From: Euryarchaeota archaeon UBA257
Lineage (GTDB): Archaea; Thermoplasmatota; Poseidoniia; Poseidoniales; Thalassarchaeaceae
Assembly (NCBI GenBank): GCA_002498985.1
Contig: DAJO01000053.1
Coordinates: 28,067 to 37,284, forward strand
Direction of reading: 5' to 3'
DNA: 9,218 nucleotides
Positions 1 to 4,910 of this stretch are shown piece after piece (within the stretch, counting starts at the first letter, position 1; every line of letters begins with the position of its first letter). The notes beneath the pieces are model-generated. The model was not told where the DNA came from. It saw only the letters and a list, made by a program, of their open reading frames with translations, and did not search any database. Position numbers and translations under genes: made by a program.

Positions 1-607
1 CGCTTATATTACCAAAACTTTCAACTGCTTGTATTTCCTCTCTAACTTCAGGTACTAACTCATTAATTATAGGAGCGTTCAAAAGTGCTTTAGGAATTAC
101 GTTCTCTTTATTTTGGTAACTAAACTCCCTTTCCATACTATTTTTTGCATCTCTAACTGATTGACCATTACTAACTTTTTCAATCATCATGTGAACTTTT
201 AACAATACTTCTTGATCGTTTAATCTTGATTGGATGATATGTCTATCTCCAATATTAGTTTCTATCACTAGTGCTGGAGTTTTGAAGATAAAATGGGATA
301 GAACAGAAAGTCCACCTAATAGAGAAACAGCATATCCCAAAGGTGGAATTAGTATTGTAGCTCCTAGATAGCAAGCCGCCGAACCCCAGACTATTACACC
401 GCTAGGGACTGTAGGAATATCGATGCTCCTTGTTCTTGAGATAGATGCTAAATCTAATTTTATTCCTTTTCTTACATCGTTAGAAAGTATTAGCTGACGC
501 TGGGTTATTTCAATCCTGAACTTACCCCTTACCCCAACCAAAGAGAGGTTGCCGAACGTTGCCGACTCTCCCTCATCCGGTCGGGCATTACGCCCGAACG
601 TGTGCAT
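1..607 (-). CDS. Unrecognised two-helix membrane protein, 3' end cut by window
   Basis: An open frame runs on the minus strand from an ATG at 605-607 to the left edge, giving 202 residues with no stop; the C-terminus lies outside. An in-frame TAA at 620-622 bounds the start. ATG is the first standard start after it. Residues 1-27 are polar and Gly/Arg rich. Residues 28-62 alternate like beta strands (GKFRIEITQRQLILS and following), which resembles a small PH-like or beta-sandwich domain. Two hydrophobic helices follow at about 68-88 and 90-108, then a beta-like piece (TPALVIETNIG) and a charged, helical tail. This looks like a membrane-anchored protein with cytoplasmic domains on both sides of a hairpin. 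I do not recognise the family. The gene lies 91 bp downstream of the EF1A-like gene on the same strand and has its own TATA-like box. The first ~25 codons are far richer in GC than the rest. An alternative is that coding starts later, at a TTG at 539-541. Confidence 0.72.
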   Translation of the reverse strand, partial: MHTFGRNARPDEGESATFGNLSLVGVRGKFRIEITQRQLILSNDVRKGIKLDLASISRTRSIDIPTVPSGVIVWGSAACYLGATILIPPLGYAVSLLGGLSVLSHFIFKTPALVIETNIGDRHIIQSRLNDQEVLLKVHMMIEKVSNGQSVRDAKNSMEREFSYQNKENVIPKALLNAPIINELVPEVREEIQAVESFGNIS

Positions 608-620
608 CCAGCACGCGAGT
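531..620. other. GC-rich island with tandem hairpins and a tandem 10-mer
   Basis: About 61 percent G+C by hand count over these 90 bases, against about 33 percent in 421-480. It holds a near-perfect tandem 10-base repeat (GTTGCCGAAC then GTTGCCGA-C, 548-566). It also holds a 6-bp hairpin with a 5-base loop at 581-597 (TCGGGC/GCCCGA) and a second 6-bp hairpin, one wobble pair, with a 5-base loop at 600-616. The ATG of the left-edge membrane protein falls inside the second hairpin. The island could be a structured 5' region that gates translation, a small structured RNA, or coding sequence of foreign composition. The sequence alone does not decide between these. Confidence 0.4.
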
Positions 621-632
621 TACTCATTAACG

Positions 633-641
633 ATATAATAA
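633..641 (-). promoter_or_regulatory. TATA-like box for the left-edge membrane protein
   Basis: On the minus strand these bases read TTATTATAT, a good match to an archaeal box A. Its centre is 30 nt from the ATG at 607. Archaeal transcription usually starts about 25 nt downstream of the box centre, so the mRNA would begin only a few bases before the ATG. There is no Shine-Dalgarno match in front of that ATG, which fits a leaderless or nearly leaderless message. The start site itself is inferred. Confidence 0.45.
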
Positions 642-698
642 CTCGGTTTGTTGAGCATAAATTCATGTTACTTATTGAGGTTTTTTTGAGATGCCGTT

Positions 699-1676
699 TT
701 ATTGTAAAACAGTGGTCCCGATAATTCTCATCGGACCTGCATCTAGTTGAGTAATAATTATTGGAGGACTAAATTTTTTCCTTGTCCATAGGGGAATTTC
801 CCAATCAACAGTTAGTTTCGAATCTTCAATATTCTTTATTCTACCCACAATAAATTGCATATCTACTGCAGCATGTATCACGTCACCAATTTGAAGAACT
901 CTTTTTTGAAATGGTGCTTTGTTAAGAGTAAATGTAGAGGATATATTTTTATTCAATACATTTGAATCAGCATGGACAATCATACAGCCTCTATGAAGTG
1001 CTTCCTCTCTTAGATTTCTTATTGCTAAACCAACTCTATCTCCAGAAACGGCAATGTCGACATCATCATCCATGACTTGCAAACTGCGAACAATTCCATT
1101 TTCATCTGCAGGAAGTACTTGAATTGAATCATGTTTTGATACAGAGCCAGATTGCACGTAACCTATTGCTACCAACCCTACTCCCTTTACATTAAAAAAT
1201 TGGTCAACGGGGAGAATTAGAGATGATTTTTGATTTTCAATGATGTCCATGAAAGAATATAACTTCTCGCGAATACTGTGTTCATCTGGCAACTGCTCGA
1301 ATAATTGCCAGTTCTTCAATCCAGATTGTTCTAGAATAATTCTCACCTGATCAGGGTCTACCCATTCTCCATCTTGAGGATTAATTATCACTAATCCTTC
1401 ATTGATATTAGCGCATCCAAATGATACACAAATTTCTCCTAATGCGGCATCCACCTTTGATATTTCAATAATTCCTATTTTTGCAACATTTAAGACTGAA
1501 AGTAATGGCCTAATTTTTTCAGGATGTTTCAGAGGTCTTAGTAATGAAATAATTCTCATTTCACCATTTTTTTCTTCCTTGAAAACATAAGACTCAATAT
1601 CTCTGACATCTCCTTTTTTAGCAATTTTTCTTGCTAAGGATTCTGAACCAACGAAGGCAACATTGAGTACAGGCAT
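699..1676 (-). CDS. EF1A/SelB-like translation GTPase paralog with a degenerate G domain
   Basis: This 325-residue protein has the architecture of archaeal EF1A-type factors without a working GTP site. Residues 1-130 occupy the G-domain position, but the P-loop (normally GHVDxGKT) is replaced by FVGSESLARK at 8-17 and no clear NKxD is seen. Residues 154-235 are a clear EF-Tu domain 2: PVDQFFNVKGVGLVAIGYV at 156-174, the SGSVSKHDSIQVLP stretch, RSLQVMDDD at 197-205, and SGDRVGLAIR at 211-220. Residues 245-325 fit the third beta-barrel domain. Archaea, methanogens included, are known to carry EF-Tu-related paralogs with a degenerate nucleotide site; their role is unsettled. I infer tRNA or RNP binding without GTP hydrolysis. 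SelB proper is unlikely because it keeps its GTPase motifs. The ATG start gives the conserved beta strand MPVLNVAFVG; no strong Shine-Dalgarno precedes it. It lies 58 bp downstream of the thioesterase gene, possibly on one transcript. Confidence 0.85.
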   Translation of the reverse strand: MPVLNVAFVGSESLARKIAKKGDVRDIESYVFKEEKNGEMRIISLLRPLKHPEKIRPLLSVLNVAKIGIIEISKVDAALGEICVSFGCANINEGLVIINPQDGEWVDPDQVRIILEQSGLKNWQLFEQLPDEHSIREKLYSFMDIIENQKSSLILPVDQFFNVKGVGLVAIGYVQSGSVSKHDSIQVLPADENGIVRSLQVMDDDVDIAVSGDRVGLAIRNLREEALHRGCMIVHADSNVLNKNISSTFTLNKAPFQKRVLQIGDVIHAAVDMQFIVGRIKNIEDSKLTVDWEIPLWTRKKFSPPIIITQLDAGPMRIIGTTVLQ

Positions 1677-1734
1677 AATTATCCGAAGAGTCTTCCCTTG
1701 TTGAAAGGAACGGTGAATCGAATTAGCAAATTGA

Positions 1735-2184
1735 TTAACTCATAGCATCTCTAGCTTTTTGTGCAGAGTTCCACATTTCTTTCTCTTCATCAGTTTTCGG
1801 TTCAAATTGTGGTATATTTATTGCTTTCATATCTCTATCTATTGCAACCATAAAGAAGAATCCAGAACATATTTCTTCCCCCACCCATTCAGATCTAGAT
1901 AACCTACATGATATTACATGTATTCCAGCAGTTCTAGGTGATGTCCAAACAACTCTTGCAGTAGTTCTAATCACATCTCCTTGATACGCAGGTCTTCTAA
2001 ATTTCAATGCATCAACAGAGATAGTAACAAAGTTTCTATGAGCAAATTTAGAAGCTGCCATTCCAGCAGCAGTATCCATGATTGACATTAATCTTCCTCC
2101 GAATAATGTATCTAGCGCATTTGTGTCCCCTGGGAACACTTCATTTAGTTGAATTACAGGGTCTGTTGAATAGGCCTCGTTCAT
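1735..2184 (-). CDS. Hotdog-fold acyl-CoA thioesterase (YciA/BACH family)
   Basis: A 149-residue single hotdog-domain enzyme predicted to hydrolyse acyl-CoA to free fatty acid and CoA in the cytoplasm. The diagnostic stretch is at residues 17-40: VFPGDTNALDTLFGG followed by RLMSIMDTAA, with Asn22 and Asp37 at the positions of the catalytic pair in this family. FVTISVDALKFRRPAYQGD (52-70) and VVWTSPRT (78-85) are the other typical blocks. The length is right for a single-domain member. I chose the ATG at 2182-2184 because GAGAGGGA at 2193-2200 sits 9 nt upstream as a ribosome site. An in-frame TTG at 2200-2202 would add six residues but has no such site. The gene is divergent from the plus-strand cluster at 2298 and is first in a possible run with the EF1A-like gene. 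Substrate length cannot be read from the sequence. Confidence 0.9.
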   Translation of the reverse strand: MNEAYSTDPVIQLNEVFPGDTNALDTLFGGRLMSIMDTAAGMAASKFAHRNFVTISVDALKFRRPAYQGDVIRTTARVVWTSPRTAGIHVISCRLSRSEWVGEEICSGFFFMVAIDRDMKAINIPQFEPKTDEEKEMWNSAQKARDAMS

Positions 2185-2226
2185 GTCTATCGTCCCTCTC
2201 AAATCCTCATCAAACTTGAACCCATC

Positions 2227-2234
2227 ATATTATT
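2227..2234 (-). promoter_or_regulatory. TATA-like box for the thioesterase gene
   Basis: The minus strand reads AATAATAT here, flanked by A-rich sequence, in the divergent intergenic region. The box centre is about 46 nt from the chosen ATG at 2184. With the usual ~25 nt offset, transcription would start near 2203-2206, leaving a leader of about 20 nt that holds the GAGAGGGA ribosome site. This supports the ATG at 2184 over the TTG at 2202. Confidence 0.35.
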
Positions 2235-2288
2235 TTGTGTTATTTGAGACATTTTCAGACCGTTGTATTCAATCCTAGGTACCGTTTC

Positions 2289-2295
2289 GGAGGGG
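2289..2295 (+). promoter_or_regulatory. Shine-Dalgarno GGAGGGG that decides the start at 2298
   Basis: A purine-rich ribosome site lies just before two in-frame ATGs at 2298 and 2304. The first is very close (4 nt after GGAGG), the second 10 nt after it. Either is far better supported than the in-frame TTG at 2235, which has no ribosome site. Confidence 0.5.
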
Positions 2296-2297
2296 TT

Positions 2298-3095
2298 ATG
2301 AATATGCCAGCCTTAGTTTGGGAGGAGTTTCATTTTGATGACCCAGATGGCGGGAAAATCATTTTTTGGCCTCATATCCCTTGTATTCGAATGCCGGTTA
2401 AGTTACGTTCTCATTCTAATTTTCATGGTGTAGCATTTTTAACATCCTCAATAGACCTTCAATCATGGATAATGGAAGATAAACAAGAGAAAGAGAGTCC
2501 AGGGGTACATAGAGATTCTGCCATTGCATCAGGTACCGTCTTAGGTCGTTTGATGACTGATTTGAATGAATTGGAATTAGACGGCCCCGTCATCCCAGAT
2601 CCAGAACAATTACGCTTACTTTTACATGCTAAGAATACAAGAGGGGGACTACCAATTTATGCAATTGAACCCAATCTTGAAGATGAAAATTGGGTTGATT
2701 GGCAGATAAAAAGTGCTGATCAACAAGTCACTTATTCAAATTTAATTCTGACATTGACAACTGGTAGGAGATGGAAAAAAATTAGAAAGGATGCAATTAA
2801 ATCAGTCACAAGTTCCAAGTTAGTCAATGCAGACTTAGGTGCTGCTTCTGCTTCCTGTTTGACGTGGTGGATAGAAGAGCAGCGAGGTATTTCTGAGGAA
2901 TTACAAAATCTTAGAGATGAGAGATTTGTTTCTAGAATCAGAGGTGCTTTAGCAAATCTTAGGAATCACGATATTAGCGATCCTAAATCTGATGGATTAA
3001 CTTTGATGGTACCTATTCACCAAGCGTGGTTACCTTCAATAAGGAAAGCGATTAGTTCATGTACGAATGTTGAGGAGATAACTCCGGAGGAATGA
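2298..3095 (+). CDS. Unrecognised 265-residue soluble protein, first gene of a three-gene cluster
   Basis: I do not recognise this family with confidence. The protein is soluble and acidic to neutral, with no signal peptide or membrane helix. It has several strong, conserved-looking blocks: an early Trp/His/Pro-rich region (IIFWPHIPCIRMP at 21-33), HGVAFLTSSIDLQSWI at 43-58, PDPEQLRLLLHAK (100-112), NLILTLTTGRRW (148-159), and SCLTWWIEEQRGISEELQNL (186-205). The LRDERFVSRIRGAL stretch (205-218) followed by a short beta strand LTLMVPIHQAWLPSI recalls the ER-D and GxGHxxGI ends of TraB/PrgY-type proteins, but the match is too weak for a name. The start is ATG 2298, with ATG 2304 as a close alternative; an extension to TTG 2235 adds 21 residues of poor quality. 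Its TGA overlaps an ATG of the next gene (ATGA at 3092-3095), so translation may be coupled. It diverges from the thioesterase gene. Confidence 0.82.
   Translation: MNMPALVWEEFHFDDPDGGKIIFWPHIPCIRMPVKLRSHSNFHGVAFLTSSIDLQSWIMEDKQEKESPGVHRDSAIASGTVLGRLMTDLNELELDGPVIPDPEQLRLLLHAKNTRGGLPIYAIEPNLEDENWVDWQIKSADQQVTYSNLILTLTTGRRWKKIRKDAIKSVTSSKLVNADLGAASASCLTWWIEEQRGISEELQNLRDERFVSRIRGALANLRNHDISDPKSDGLTLMVPIHQAWLPSIRKAISSCTNVEEITPEE
3086..3090 (+). promoter_or_regulatory. Shine-Dalgarno GGAGG that decides the start at 3098
   Basis: A perfect GGAGG inside the last codons of the upstream gene. It is 7 nt before the ATG at 3098 and only 1 nt before the ATG at 3092. Spacing favours 3098, which shortens the protein by two residues. 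Confidence 0.6.
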
Positions 3096-3097
3096 TT

Positions 3098-3625
3098 ATG
3101 GATGAAACTAAAATTAATCTTGATGTCGAAACACAGACCTTTCGTTTTACCCCCTCTGAACCAATTGACCATGAAGAAGCGGTTAGCATAGGTAGAGGCG
3201 TTAAGTCAGGAGAATTCGTTGTAATTATTCATGAAAATCCTCATGCAACTTTAGTAATTGAACCGGAGGGTTCTGTATTAGTTCATGGTATTTCAAGAAG
3301 CGAAGTAGCACGTTTGGCGGTACAAGAATTATTACTAACTCTTGGAATGTCAGATGAATGGTTATTAGTCGAGTCAGGTGAGATGATTATTCGCTTTTCC
3401 ATAGGTAGGGCAGTATTAATCGATTTAGCTGCAGATCGTTTTGCAGAGATTAATCTTGATTCTAGGATTGGTGCTCTTAGAATTAATGCAGATAGGCATA
3501 AATGCAGTATTTTATTATTCAATAATGGTCATGGTATTGTCTTGAAACAGACTTCGAAAAGGATTGCAGAGATGGCCATTAGACATTGGTCATCACAATT
3601 AGATGATGAGGGCGCTTTGGCGTGA
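3098..3625 (+). CDS. Two-repeat protein resembling a diverged TATA-binding-protein fold
   Basis: A 175-residue soluble protein built from two similar halves offset by about 86 residues. Half one contains ATLVIEPEGSVLVHGISRSE then VARLAVQELL (50-79); half two contains CSILLFNNGHGIVLKQTSKR then IAEMAIRHW (136-164). Gly58/144 and Ala71/157 and Ala74/160 fall in register. Both blocks follow the TBP pattern of a strand, a sharp Gly turn, a strand and a long helix (LIFxSGKxVxTGAKS then an Ala-rich helix). The total length equals that of archaeal TBP (about 180). The TBP DNA-contact features are mostly gone: FPGLVYR is replaced by FVVIIHE (40-46) and by RIGALRI (123-129), and only half two keeps a Phe before the turn (Phe141). 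I therefore call it a TBP-fold relative, not TBP; normal box-A binding is unlikely. Start ATG 3098 was chosen by ribosome-site spacing. It is the middle gene of a tight cluster. The family assignment is an inference by eye. Confidence 0.8.
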   Translation: MDETKINLDVETQTFRFTPSEPIDHEEAVSIGRGVKSGEFVVIIHENPHATLVIEPEGSVLVHGISRSEVARLAVQELLLTLGMSDEWLLVESGEMIIRFSIGRAVLIDLAADRFAEINLDSRIGALRINADRHKCSILLFNNGHGIVLKQTSKRIAEMAIRHWSSQLDDEGALA

Positions 3626-3629
3626 GAAT

Positions 3630-4508
3630 ATGTTTAATCACGGCCGATGGGAAGGGCCAATAATAGACCAACATATGCATTTAGACCGTAATAATAGATA
3701 TCTTGATGCAGTTTCTGAGTTTATTAATTCTGGAGGTACAGGAATTAATTTAGTACATAAACCGAATTTTTCGAATTTACCTTCGACAATATCTGATTAT
3801 CAATCTGCATATGACGATACTATTGAAATGGCAAGAGAAATTAGAGAAAAGTTTGGAATTAAAGTCTCAGTAATTCTGGGACCACATCCTGTATCTTGGG
3901 AGAAACAAATACATACAATTGGTTTGCAAGAATCTACATCTTTACACTTACAAGCAGTTAAGTTAGCTATACAATATATTTCCACAGGAGAAGCAGTTTG
4001 TCTAGGGGAAGTAGGACGGCCGCATTATCCCGTGAGTTTGGAAATATGGGATGCAGCGAATAATTTATTATTAGAAATTATGAAATTAGCTGCAGAAGCC
4101 AAAATCAGTATTCAACTTCACGTGGAAGATGATGGCGAGAAAACATATTCTGATTTAGCAAAATTATGCGATAAGGCGAGTTTACCCCGGCATCTAGCAA
4201 TCAGACATTATGCTCCTGCTAATATTAGTACACATTTTACTCATGGTTTGAGTGTAACTGTTAGTGTAGGTAAAGATAGTATTTCTAAGATTGTAGAAAG
4301 TTTACCTAATTGTAATTCATACTGGGGAATGGAAACAGACTTTCTAGATGATAAAAATCGTCCAGGAGCTGTTCTTGGTCCGAAAACGATACCAAAAAGA
4401 ACTAATCAGTTAATTGAAAAATTGAGTGAATCGGGATATTCTGAAGATAAGATCTATGAAATTGTAGAAAACATCCATTCTAATTGGCCCAAAATTCTCT
4501 ATTCCTAA
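3630..4508 (+). CDS. TatD-related metal-dependent hydrolase (COG1099-type)
   Basis: A 292-residue TIM-barrel hydrolase of the amidohydrolase superfamily, TatD-related branch found in archaea. All expected metal ligands are visible: HMH at 15-17 (IIDQHMHLD), Glu127 in GEVGRPH, His164 in IQLHVED, His193 in IRHYAP and Asp237 in GMETDFLD. ILGPHP at 82-87 matches the strand that carries the GxHP motif in TatD proteins. TatD enzymes are metal-dependent nucleases in bacteria and eukaryotes; the substrate of this archaeal branch is not established. ATG 3630 was chosen because it puts the HxH motif at the usual distance from the N-terminus and does not overlap the previous gene, which ends at 3625. 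The ATGs at 3603 and 3606 would add nine or eight residues and overlap it by about 20 bases. There is no strong ribosome site, which suggests coupling to the upstream gene. Its stop shares three bases with the convergent small gene. Confidence 0.88.
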   Translation: MFNHGRWEGPIIDQHMHLDRNNRYLDAVSEFINSGGTGINLVHKPNFSNLPSTISDYQSAYDDTIEMAREIREKFGIKVSVILGPHPVSWEKQIHTIGLQESTSLHLQAVKLAIQYISTGEAVCLGEVGRPHYPVSLEIWDAANNLLLEIMKLAAEAKISIQLHVEDDGEKTYSDLAKLCDKASLPRHLAIRHYAPANISTHFTHGLSVTVSVGKDSISKIVESLPNCNSYWGMETDFLDDKNRPGAVLGPKTIPKRTNQLIEKLSESGYSEDKIYEIVENIHSNWPKILYS

Positions 4509-4729
4509 AAAGGAGATTTTAATTTAGGTGTGAAAGTCATTACTCCACCTAATAAGAATAAAATTACGCAGAGAGTAAAGAAATAGAACTCTCCAATTGG
4601 AACTGGCTTATCCATTATTTCTTGAATGCCGATTCTTAGTAATGGCCCATTTATGGGTAAAAATAGAATCATCAACAGAATTCCAACTCTTTGGCGCACA
4701 AGCATAAACCTCGGATATGGTAATAACAT
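4505..4729 (-). CDS. Small two-helix membrane protein
   Basis: A 74-residue frame with a basic N-terminus (RFMLVRQRVG) and two hydrophobic segments at about residues 16-33 and 47-66, separated by a polar loop (QEIMDKPVPIGE), ending in a basic tail (TPKLKSPF). The positive charges at both ends suggest that both termini are cytoplasmic. It fills the space between the hydrolase and the tRNA exactly, and its stop overlaps that of the hydrolase, which argues for a real gene. I cannot name a family. The start is uncertain: ATG 4727-4729 has no ribosome site, while ATG 4703-4705 (66 residues) has GAGG three nt upstream. It carries no hint of function beyond the membrane location. Confidence 0.55.
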   Translation of the reverse strand: MLLPYPRFMLVRQRVGILLMILFLPINGPLLRIGIQEIMDKPVPIGEFYFFTLCVILFLLGGVMTFTPKLKSPF

Positions 4730-4765
4730 TTGAACGGATGTAACCGAACTAGTTTAGAAAGGTCA

Positions 4766-4777
4766 TATCCTCGGATA
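4766..4777. repeat. Perfect inverted repeat TATCC-TC-GGATA upstream of tRNA-Gly
   Basis: A 12-base palindrome with 5-bp arms and a 2-base centre that ends 6 bases before the mature tRNA. Nine of its bases (CCTCGGATA) recur as a direct repeat at 4709-4717, inside the start region of the small membrane protein. It could be a protein site or part of the tRNA leader. Confidence 0.5.
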
Positions 4778-4783
4778 GATAAC

Positions 4784-4858
4784 GCGCCTGTAGTGAAGGG
4801 GTTATCACCTGAGGTTTCCAACCTCATGTCCCGGGTTCAAATCCCGGCGGGCGCACCA
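4784..4858 (+). tRNA. tRNA-Gly(TCC) with encoded CCA
   Basis: A complete 75-base cloverleaf, no intron. The acceptor stem is GCGCCTG (4784-4790) with CGGGCGC (4848-4854), one wobble pair. The D stem is GTGA/TCAC (4793-4796, 4805-4808), with AGGGGTTA as its loop. The anticodon stem is TGAGG/CCTCA (4810-4814, 4822-4826) around TTTCCAA, with anticodon TCC at 4817-4819. The variable region is TGTC, and the T stem is CCGGG/CCCGG with loop TTCAAAT. The discriminator A and an encoded CCA (4856-4858) follow. The TCC anticodon reads GGA and, by wobble, other glycine codons. A weak TATA-like TTTAGAAA at 4752-4759 lies about 28 bases upstream. The gene is much richer in GC than its flanks, as expected for a tRNA. 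Confidence 0.97.
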
Positions 4859-4867
4859 AAACAAACT

Positions 4868-4876
4868 TGTATAGTG
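4868..4876 (+). promoter_or_regulatory. Possible TATA-like box for the ABC transporter
   Basis: The sequence TTGTATAGT lies between the tRNA and the transporter, centred about 39 nt before the ATG at 4911. This would give an mRNA with a leader of roughly 10-15 nt. The match to the archaeal consensus is only moderate. Read-through from the tRNA cannot be excluded. Confidence 0.25.
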
Positions 4877-4910
4877 AAGCATTCAAACACTACTTGTTCT
4901 CCCGCGGAAC

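Noticed and set aside
548..566. CRISPR-like or satellite repeat
   Set aside because: Only two adjacent 10-base copies without spacers; not an array.
1402..1590. A 62-codon plus-strand frame inside the EF1A-like gene
   Set aside because: Antisense shadow; no start context and no recognisable features.
699..1676. Selenocysteine-specific factor SelB
   Set aside because: SelB keeps its GTPase motifs and carries a C-terminal extension; here the P-loop is missing and the protein ends after domain 3.
2235..2297. N-terminal extension of the 265-residue protein from a TTG at 2235
   Set aside because: No ribosome site at 2235, a strong one just before the ATGs at 2298 and 2304, and the added residues do not resemble a domain or signal peptide.
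3283..3522. A 79-codon minus-strand frame inside the TBP-like gene
   Set aside because: Antisense shadow of a gene supported by its ribosome site and by its internal repeat.
4874..4894. TAGTG/CACTA hairpin after the tRNA as a terminator
   Set aside because: The stem is only 5 bp with an 11-base loop and no T-run follows; archaeal tRNA termination does not need it.
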